Origin: Polytrichum commune
Lineage: Eukaryota; Streptophyta; Polytrichopsida; Polytrichales; Polytrichaceae
DNA length: 64,000 nt
NCBI GenBank assembly: GCA_950295325.1
Contig: OX485806.1
Coordinates: 16,368,001 to 16,432,000, forward strand
Direction: 5' to 3'
The translations under genes were made by a program, and so were the position numbers. Position 1 is the first letter of the stretch; each line of letters starts with the position of its first letter. The notes under the pieces are model-generated. The model searched no databases and had not been told where the DNA came from. It saw only the letters and a program-made list of their open reading frames with translations. Below, piece by piece: positions 49,440-58,260 of the stretch.

Positions 49440-49572
49440 CTTGCCCATTGGATTCTAGATAAGTAATAGTATTGCATTATGGGCAACCATAAGCAATATA
49501 GGGTGAACAGGCTCATATTCAAGTTGGTGACATATACGTTAGAGTTCTTTTTCTTTTCTTTCTTTCTTTCTG
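49440..49572 (+). mobile_element. SINE-like element, diverged 3' end
   Basis: 'GGGTGAACAGGCTCATATTC' and 'AAGTTGGTGACATATACGTT' align with the tail of the SINE at 46260-46545 and are followed by a pyrimidine-rich tail (TTCTTTTTCTTTTC, then TTTC repeats). Confidence 0.45.
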
Positions 49573-50286
49573 GACAATAATGGGTTGGGGATGTTCTCAT
49601 GGAGATAAGCACAAGCCACCAACCAACCACATTCTAGTAGCCTACTAGAATGTGGAGGGCCATGGTCATGGGCCGCAGGAACTTCCATGCGCCCACTAAA
49701 GCACTTTTTAACCTACAAGTGTCAATCACCAAAGCTTGGAGTTACCAAAGCCGGTCCTTTGTGACCTTAAAGAGGAGGTTATTAGGTGGGCCCAGATTTG
49801 AGAAGATGAGAGTAGCTAATTGACACACACAAACCCTACCCCACCAGATTCCATCTACATTTGGGCGAGTTTGTCCTTATTCCCACTAGAACCGGTGGGC
49901 AAGCGGCCTACATGGAAACTCACCCTAATTAGGTTCTTTGCCAACATTCCCCCAAGTTCCAACTCTATCGGTTTGGTTTCCTAACACTTACCAAGGGGGT
50001 AAGTAATACAATAATAAAAACTTGACCACCTTGTTGGGGGTACATTTTTCACAATACTTAAGGGGAGGGTGAAAACGATGATTCCTATGTAGAGCCTATG
50101 GATGGTTATTCTTAGACTAGTCAAATCAAGGTCAAAGACCTTGAATTAGTCTATTCATTTTGATTTGGTATGAATCAACAATAAATTTATAATGGTAGAT
50201 TTTTATGCACCCCCGCATTGTAGATGTTAGGAAACGAAATCCCCTTATAGTGTGTTGGTTGGTGGGTTATCCCAATTTAAGTTCAA
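49573..50286. other. Spacer, nothing recognised
   Basis: No supported gene. A short palindrome CATTCTAGTAGCCTACTAGAATG lies around 49630-49652 (23 bases). Confidence 0.5.
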
Positions 50287-50508
50287 TACATCGTTTCCAG
50301 TGTTTGGGAGTCACTTACGATTTGGAACTTTGCAATGTTAAGTTTATTTACATTCAATATCATCTTTTATCCGTAAAAGATCAAATTGATTGTTTGGACA
50401 ATACAAAACAATAATATTGTTTCTTGGTTAAAACTTACATTAACAATAAAAAATACCAGCATTGCATAAATCTGAATAGTAAGTGACACCAGATATTATA
50501 AACGGTGT
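50287..50508. mobile_element. MITE family A, first of two abutting copies
   Basis: The left end has ACATCGTTTCCAGTGTTTGG then AGTCACTTACGATTTGG; the right end has GAATAGTAAGTGACACCAGA and closes ATAAACGGTGT. It directly abuts the next copy. Confidence 0.8.
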
Positions 50509-50730
50509 ACACCGTTTATGGTTATTTAGTGCCACTTACTATTTGGAGTTCTACAGTGCTATAATTGTTTACTAAGAATGTAATATTTTACCATGTAAAG
50601 TCATTTATTTTTGAAAATGTCTCAGCAAACCTAGTTGACCTTTGTGAGGAAAAAATTGAATTTTAGAGTAAGAAGTTGTAGCATTGCATATTCCAAATAG
50701 TAAGCGAGACTAAATACCATAAACGACATA
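50509..50730. mobile_element. MITE family A, second of two abutting copies
   Basis: It begins ACACCGTTTATGGTTATTTAG then TGCCACTTACTATTTGG and ends 'CCAAATAGTAAGCGAGACTA' then AATACCATAAACG. With the previous copy it makes a head-to-tail dimer of two roughly 222-bp elements. Confidence 0.8.
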
Positions 50731-51419
50731 GACTAATTTGGGGTCTTTGGCGGAGATTTGGGAGTTAGTATGTCTTAAAATAGAAACATGGGCTTGATAA
50801 TAATAACCAACATTTTAACCTCCCCACCCTTGGTTCGCCCTCCCCCTCATACATGAGCCACATCGGGGGGTCTAGTCAGGGCCGAGCCAACCCGGCCAGT
50901 GTGGTTGGGCTTTCAGTGGGTGTTGCGAAAATTCATCCCAATTCTATCCCTTGGTCAAGGTTAGATATCCGAGCCTTTGAGGTAGGCCCCACCACGTTTG
51001 CCGAAGGTAAAACAACAATCGCCTATAACGCATATATGAAGTGATTCGACCCCGAATTGAGATCTATTGTGATAAATCAACCACCACTAACTTGTATAAG
51101 TAAAATCGGCCTAGTGTCCATTCCATGCATAATTACAACATGCCTAAATTGTATGATACCAACCTCCTATAGAATTGCACCTGCTCACACGATTATGATA
51201 TTGAAAAAACAATGTTTTGATTGGAGTTGTGTTATTTAACAACCGAACACACAAATGTCAGATCTCAAATAATCGTTACGCGGTCACTCTTTTCGAGCGG
51301 TCACTTACCCTTTGTGTGGGGTATATGGCAACGTTTGTAGCTAAGAACGGACACCGAAAAGGTCACGGCACGTGTTATGACATTGAGATTGGATTACGTG
51401 CTCAAATATAGACACCATT
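50731..51419. other. Spacer, nothing recognised
   Basis: A GC-rich patch at 50840-50920 (CATCGGGGGGTCT, CCCGGCCAGTGTGGTTGGGC) resembles the GC-rich hairpin at 39557. No gene supported. Confidence 0.4.
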
Positions 51420-51910
51420 CTAGGTCCAATCGTTATCAACACAACTGGGAAGGGGTCTCTCTCTCTCTCTATGTATTACTAAACAAGAGAGAGAATCTCG
51501 AAGAGCTTTGACCTCTTCCAACTTTTGCATCTTCGCTTCGATTCCGAAGTTTGAAACGACAATCTTCGTGATCCACGATCTCCGATCGAACCGAACCGAA
51601 CGTTCCGGCGCCGATCCAACGGTCCCAAAGTGCATGGGGGGGGGGGGGGGGAGTCGGAGGTTCCCACGAAATAGGACCCCATAGCTCACCTTCCCCTTGT
51701 TACGTGGCCAAAGCCCCTGCAAATCCTCGCGAGTATTCAGAGCCGCGCCAGAAAAGCCGCAGGTTGTGTCTCTCTGACGATTAAATGCAATCCTTGGTTC
51801 TTGGAGATCTACCTGATCTGCACACGAATTGATCTCCTAACCCCCTCTGGATCGGTCCGGACAGTCGGGGGATTCAGCTGACCTAACTCCATTTCAATGG
51901 CTCACAAGTT
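51420..51910 (-). other. GC-rich island, possible first exon of an unknown gene
   Basis: Distinctly GC-rich compared with neighbours. A minus-strand frame of 100 codons (51722-51420) contains VRFDRRSWITKIVVSNFG followed by EAKMQKLEEVKALRDSLS, which looks like real protein (amphipathic helix). A possible donor TTA|GTAATA follows near 51476. No downstream exon was found toward lower coordinates, so this may be a gene fragment or a leader region. A G16 tract (51636-51651) interrupts the upstream part and would cause frameshift-prone reading. Confidence 0.3.
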
Positions 51911-51947
51911 TGGTTACATTTGAAGGATTGTCAATGGGCCAGCGAGA

Positions 51948-52040
51948 TTAAAAAAAAAAAAGAAGAAGAAAAAAAGAAAAAAGAAGAAGAAAGAAGAGGA
52001 AAGATAAGAGTGAGTGAGAGAGAAAGAGAGGGAGAAAGAT
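51948..52040. repeat. Purine-rich (GAA/GA) tract
   Basis: About 90 bases of almost only A and G, from an A12 run through GAAGAAG repeats to GAGAGAAAGAGAG. It is low-complexity sequence; the minus-strand frame across it is not a gene. Confidence 0.9.
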
Positions 52041-52325
52041 TGCCTGCATAACGTTTCTCAGCTGCGTGCGTTCCCGAAGGGATATGTATTGGGAAAGCAT
52101 GATTATCTATCCTTTGATTTTGGGGTTCCCTGTTTATGGGGAGCACTACGGCTGTGTATTGTGGAGTTTTGACCAACAACTAGTATTTGTCATGAGTTTT
52201 TTTTAATCGCAACTTCTTTTTATGGAAAAAGATCATCATCTAGTTGTTTAGTAATGTTATTGTTGAATATTTACTTCCCCCACTCTCGCGATGATGTTTT
52301 TGGGTCCCTAGGCCTAACCTTCTCC

Positions 52326-54326
52326 ATCAATGGGAGGCTTATGGTTATGCTCATCTCCGTAATGCCGCATTCCTTCCCAAAGCCATCCGGTGGGCCCGCA
52401 TAGCATCTCAACATAAGCCATGTAGCCCGACCCTACTCCTCATCCTACATGGTGATTGGAAACACTCTCCACCACCTATTCTAAAGTACTCAGATATACA
52501 CCATGCCATCACCATTCCCCCACCCCCTTACCATGCAATACATCCCCACTCTTATACTCCCCCCTTATTACACCACCAATGTACCAAAACTTCTCACTAT
52601 CCTATACATCCATCACAACTCATTAAAGCATACCCTGAATAATATGTTGTCATATGTGCCTACCAACCTCTTACTTGCATTTCACACCTCTATAAACGTT
52701 CCCCTTCTCAATAGCACGCTTCTAACTCCCCCATCATACGTGGCAAGACATTTACCCCCCCCCCCCCCAACACCACTACCACCCAGAACCACCACCCCGC
52801 CATGCCATCTTCTATCACCCACCTCCATTCCCTCAAATATACTCCGTGATGCTCCTACTACATTGACGGATCCTCCACACCCCCCTGATAACGAAGGTAA
52901 TGGTAATATTGCCAACGTTGAAATTTTGAATGGCTCTAATCACACATCCATTGCAAATAAACTCCCGGATTATCCCCATATTCCTCCACGTTGAACTGTA
53001 TGCGCTCCTCCTAGCAACTCAACATACACAATATCTCTCCCATGATGTACACATATTCACGGATGGCCTAGATAGTATTTACCTCCACCCCGACAAACTC
53101 TTCATAGCAACTACCTTATTCCATACTAATCACAAAGTTGTGATGAACAAAGTTTGAGCTCATGCAAACTTATTTGGCAATGATGTAGCCAACAAACTTG
53201 CAAAACAATGATAAAATAATGACCCATTCCTCTAGACCAAATGCCCTTCCACCTTATTGGTCATCGCATTCCATATTGGCCTTCCAACGTACCCGCCTCT
53301 ACACAATACGATGGATCAATTCACAACATCAAACGTTACATAAAAATTGGATACCATAGCTAAACTATTTCCTCATTGGCCAATGCATTCCCTTACGTCG
53401 CCAAATGGGTACACAACTCACATTCACCAATTATAGTCAAACCTTTACTAGACCTCTAAATCTATCAGTGATGCCCAAATCACACAAGTTCTTAAGTTCC
53501 GTTACAACCACTATATGGGCAACCAACACAAACACCAAATTCCTAACCCAAAGTTATACCTTTGTAGACTTAACCAAAATGACATATGCCTCCACCTCCT
53601 ATCATGTTGCACTAACAAACACATCAACACCTTGCGCACAAATAGACATAACAAAGCAGTCCACACTTTATCCGCCACCCTCCTTTGCCAACCTACTATA
53701 CGACACTTCACCTTTTAATATATGCCGGCATTCATAACACTCGACACCCCAAAAACACACTATCCTCTTGGTTACTCCCATGCACATGTTTCCTACCCAA
53801 ATGCAACTGCCTTGCCCACCTAAGACTGGACATTCTTTGTATCGAAGGGAAATCGCCCAATGATACCCTCCTCCCCTACATTTGATGTATTCAATCATTT
53901 CAGTCCTCCCCTAAAATGATTGAATTATGGAACAACTACCATTTGTAAACACTCTCATCCCCCATCTACAAAAACTTGGTTGGAATACCCTTCCAACATT
54001 GGTTATCACTACCAACATTTGACGCATTATTTACAAAACATGAACACCTTCTTGACATCAAAATTCCACAAAATAAAATTTCAAAACCTCATGGAATCCA
54101 TTTCCCTTAATGTCATTAAATACTTTACATGTATCATTTTTAACAAAAGAAAACTCAAAAAATCCCAACCCTAGTTCCCTTTCCTTAATCATCCTCTCAC
54201 ACTCTTTAGAACCACCTATCATTACCCCATCCTCCTCTTATTTGTCCTAACAACCCTATTATGAGGATGGCAAATGGACCAACTTCACATCGGTCAACTG
54301 ACGTTATTTTTCTTTTCTTTCTTGGA
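52326..54326 (+). pseudogene. Decayed LINE: RNase H domain and cysteine-rich C-terminus
   Basis: Frameshifted remnant of a non-LTR retrotransposon ORF2. In order: a linker (YGYAHLRNAAFLPKAIRWAR), then RNase H with IDGSSTPPDNEGNGN (52862 on), ELYALLLATQHTQYLSHDVH (52993 on), IFTDGLDSIYL (53054 on) and AHANLFGNDVANKLAKQ (about 53158 on). These supply the D, E, D and final D positions of RNase HI, with TDG where TDS is usual. Next comes a C-terminal zinc-like region, YLCRLNQNDICLHLLSCCTN, then LRTNRHNKAVHTL and SWLLPCTCFLPKCNCLAHLR. A basic tail (FNKRKLKKSQ) ends near 54171 and a T-rich 3' end near 54326. At least four frame changes and internal stops; not functional. The proline/threonine-rich plus frame at 52503-52994 is part of this relic. 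Confidence 0.8.
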
Positions 54327-55471
54327 AGGGTGGTCAGAAGCGTTTTTAGAACATGATTTCTTGTGGGCCAAGGCAAAGAGGTTTTGGCCTTGACATGTGC
54401 CTAACCTTTGGGATGTTGATTTCAAGGTTTGTCCCCCCCCCTTTTTTTGGGTTAATGTTTGTTTTCCCCTTTAACTCAATCTAGATATCCAATTGGTATC
54501 CAAAGAAGACTAGTCCAACACTGGTACCAACCCCTTGAAACCTACCTCCGCAAGCATAGGCACATGTCAAGGCCATCATTCGTTTACCTTGGTCTACCAA
54601 ACCTTGTTTCAAAAACAATGTATTCAAACGTGGATGGCCACCACATGAGGACCTCATGTACTTGTGCTCATTTTTATCAAGGGCGACAATGGAGACAATT
54701 GAAATATGATTGTTGATCACTGTGAATTGTTGCAAAATAATTTCTTGCCAAATTTGTTCATTCAACCTATCAGGTCTCGTGTTGTTGGCTAAAAGGCACA
54801 TTCATGTTGGTGAATGGGGTAAGTAGAAGGGTTGGATTTTGTTGAGGATCAATCAAGGCATTGAACACAATGAAGAAGATGAAGGTATCACTCAAAAAAA
54901 AAAAAAAAAAAAAAAAGGAATAAAAAGATTGCAACATTTCTAGCTCTACTAATCGTAATTTGGCATGTTGTTTTCAATCAACTTCATCTCCAAATGCAAG
55001 TGACCAATGTTTAATATTGAGTCAATTTTGATACAAAGCCTTCAAGATTTACCATCTATTAAGCAATGATGCAATCAACATCAAATTTAACTCATATTTC
55101 AACCTTCTAGGTCTTGCAACAATGAAGTATCGCTTCAACTTGAAAGATTAAAATTCCATCCATGTTTGGTAGGCATTGATTCAATATATTAGTGGTTTGT
55201 GATGCTCAATGTTGGTTCATGCATTCTTATACGGTTGCACATCATCACCAATTTAATGAGAATGGTTTCATTGCAGTGTTTCCTGTACAAATTTGAGGCA
55301 CAACTCACAACAGTCACAAAGTGTAGCCATTTCTCGATCATTATTCTAATAATTACTCACAATCCACTTGTACAAGAGCCACTTTGCAAACTTTGTGAGT
55401 TAGAATCACTTGAACATTGATAGCCAGAGAATCGTGTAATATAAATATAATACACAATCATACAAAATCAG
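54327..55471. other. Spacer upstream of the acidic-protein gene
   Basis: Contains C9/T7 at 54431-54447 and an A22 run at about 54895-54916. No gene seen; the last few hundred bases presumably include the promoter and 5' UTR of the gene starting at 55472 (AT-rich GTAATATAAATATAATAC at 55435-55452). Confidence 0.45.
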
Positions 55472-57510
55472 ATGCAGGAGCCGTCAAAGTTCAATTGCAC
55501 GGCTGAGCAATTGACGAGTGCTCTCAAAGAGCAGCAATGCTTCGGTGCCTGGGACATGGAATTCAACAGCAACGAGGAATATCTGAAAGCTTTCCCTCTC
55601 AAAGGCCCAACATTTGGGTCACAAAGATTTGCAGATTCAGACTTGGATGATTGTCAGTCGTTGCCCCAAATTGTAATGCAGGTAACCAAAGTCACGAATT
55701 TAACTCATGTCTAATTGATTTGTATTATAGTGAATCAAGTACACAAATCTACATGTAACGATGTGTAAAACTCTATATATATGCACACACACACTTGCTC
55801 CCAACAACAGCATCAATACATGTAGGTTGATGTTAACACCGGCTTGAACATGACAAACAAATCACTGTGCTATCACACATTTTGGTGATAACAGCTGGTG
55901 TAACAATATTAGGTTTACTTCCCTCATATATCACCATTTCTATGTACCTATGAATTGGGCACGCTTTTTAAAGAACCCCTGTTATGGCGGGAAGCCTCAG
56001 CACCCTGCTCTCAACCAACCAAAAGCTGTCATGACACCAAGACATCGCCAGAAACCGGTTACGAATACATTTGAATTAGCGATTAAAAGATATCATATGT
56101 GCTCACGAGCACACCTGGATTTGTGTGAACAAATAATGTCCTTTGTGTGCAAAAATAAAGGCATCAGGTTTTCAAAAGAAAAAAACAGATTGCCTACATC
56201 ATATCAGACAAGTGAACATATTACATTTATTGTCTGTAAAGACAAAATGCTTTTCCTTCATGAGTTCTTGCAATGGACTTACATTGATGCTATATATGCT
56301 GAATTCATGTCTAACTTCTACTTAAAAGTGTTGCACTTTAGGAAGCCTGCCAGGAGGGAAATCTACTGCAAGAAGAACCCTATATTGAACAAGAATGTGA
56401 TGGAAACCTCAAAAATGATGGGCGTAAGGAATCCCAGGACGTCATCCTTGATGAAGATCTTACTCCAGTGCAAGAATCTGTGCAAGAATCTGAAACTGCC
56501 GAACTTGTCTCCCAACAGGTAAGCACATATTTCAATATAGAAATTAACACCGATTTCCACCAAATTCCTCCAAGTAAATTAACACTGATATGGAGAAGTG
56601 GAGGAGGTGCTTATCAGTTCACAGTCAACCTGCTCTATCTATAGATGTGCAAACCTTCAAAAGACCTCAAGTAAATTACTACATAGAGTTCAATAAGAAT
56701 AACCATTGACATTGTTCATGCACGTCGATTTCATGTCTGAATCTGGAACCTTGAACAATCAGAGTAACAACAAAATGAAAACCTTACTGTTAACAGGTGG
56801 ATAATGAGATGGTTGCTGCACTAGTCGAGATCACACTAGCAAGCGGAAGTGATGAGGTTGAGGATGTCATCAAGACATCAGATCTTATGATAGACGCTGT
56901 GGAGAAGTCGACAATAAGTGAAATTTGTGACCTTACAGTTGAAGAAACAGTTGACTTGATGGTAGGGGCTGTTGAAGAACCAATGACAACGACGACGACA
57001 ATAACAACAAGTGAGAATTTTGATGACAGTGAAGGTCCTACTGTTCCAATAAAGGAGGTTATTGAAGAGATTGTCATTGAACCCACCAGCAGAGGTGATC
57101 TTAAACTTGAAGAAGAAACAATTGACTGGATGGTGGATGTTGTCGCTGCAACAGCACCCTCTGTTGCAAATTTAGGTTTGGAGGTTGAAGAATCATCAAT
57201 CGTTGTCACAAAAGAGATCATGGAAGAAACTTCTATGGAACCTGAAGTAGAGCAGGGTGAGGTTGGAGAGATGACTTACCATGTGATGATGCATCATGTT
57301 GAAAAGAGACCGATTGCTGACAGTGTCGTTAAACTTGAAGCCATCGAATTGATGGCAGATGTTGTTGGGGACGAAAATATTGAGGTTGTAGAATCCACTG
57401 TTGCAATGGAAGAATTTGAAAACATTTCTACTGTTCAAGCTGAGGGAGGAGTTGAAGAGGAGGCCAAATGTATAAGCTACTGTATTGATAAAAACATGGA
57501 CAGTGGATAG
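55472..57510 (+). CDS. Unrecognised acidic protein with degenerate repeats
   Basis: I do not recognise this family. Exon 1 (55472-55681) encodes MQEPSKFNCTAEQLTSALKE through AFPLKGPTFGSQRF to SLPQIVMQ. Exon 2 starts after TTTTAAAG at 55974 (PCYGGKPQHP, AVMTPRHRQKPV); its end is uncertain, with phase-0 donors at 56057 (CCG|GTTACG) or 56144 (TTT|GTGTGC). Exon 3 (56342-56518) and exon 4 (56797-57510) join in phase 0 with good sites. Length about 394 or 423 aa. The C-terminal 296 residues are strongly acidic and repeat a loose motif DLxxEETxDLMVxAVEE (ICDLTVEETVDLMVGAVEEP; LKLEEETIDWMVDVV; VKLEAIELMADVV). No signal peptide or membrane span. The short basic TPRHRQKPV stretch in an acidic protein suggests a disordered nuclear or cell-cycle-type adaptor, but that is only a guess. 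It converges on MIA40. Confidence 0.6.
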
Positions 57511-58260
57511 GTAGTCTGCATTGCATAAAATATATAAGAGGGGGCAAAATAGAAAAAGCTTCTCAGTAGCTGACCAAACCAACCATGAAAATAGTATCTT
57601 GAGGAAAATAATTTAACCTTCTGAGCAGGTCAAGCAGACACCTCCATGAAGACATTGACTCAACAATTCCATTCTCTTTGTAACTTACATTTCAGTATAT
57701 CCAAATACTTTGAACCAAATTGCATTGGGGAACACAATTCAACCCTAGGAAGCTTGTTACTGGCACTAATTCTCCACCTAGACATATTTAAAATCCAGTG
57801 CAACAAAAATGTCATCAAAACTATTGCAAATTTCTGCTCTACTGAACAATGTATTTACCACTGGACACAAAAACTCAATGTAGAGGGGAGAATAGCTGAA
57901 ATTTGGAGTTGGTTGAAATATTAGACACAATGGACAGTATGATGAAAAAATGCAGATGGTGTATTCATATCAATCTCATGCAATAATAGATGACCCATAT
58001 TGCAGCTTCCCAGCACTAGATCCGTGAAGGAAAATTGGAAGCATCAATCTTACTGCTACAAGGACTGCTCTAAGTAGGAAACTCTGGTTCAAACCCAAAT
58101 AGGGTGGTGAGCACGACCAGTGATTCACAATTGTATGTGACCTGCCCTGAGGTTGCTGAAGCTTGGAAACATTGTCAAATTTAGTCCCCAAGAGATCAAC
58201 AATTTGGCCTAATGCCATTGCACTTGTCGTCCTCAAACCAATTTCTACATTTGTGTGTAG
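57511..58260. other. Convergent 3' flanks
   Basis: About 750 bp between the stop of the acidic-protein gene and the stop of MIA40. It presumably holds both 3' UTRs. Open frames here show no conserved features. Confidence 0.6.

Noticed and set aside
52503-52994. 163-codon proline-rich plus-strand frame as a gene
   Set aside because: It overlaps the frameshifted linker and RNase H region of a LINE relic. The conserved RNase H residues appear in other frames at the same place.
55950-56522. Single 190-codon frame as an intronless exon
   Set aside because: At its 3' end this frame cannot continue into exon 4 (an early stop follows). The neighbouring frame gives an acidic reading that joins exon 4 in phase, so only part of the long frame (exon 2) is likely coding.
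56790-57582. Minus-strand frames of 143 and 128 codons opposite exon 4 of the acidic-protein gene
   Set aside because: They are serine/threonine-rich antisense shadows of an acidic coding exon.
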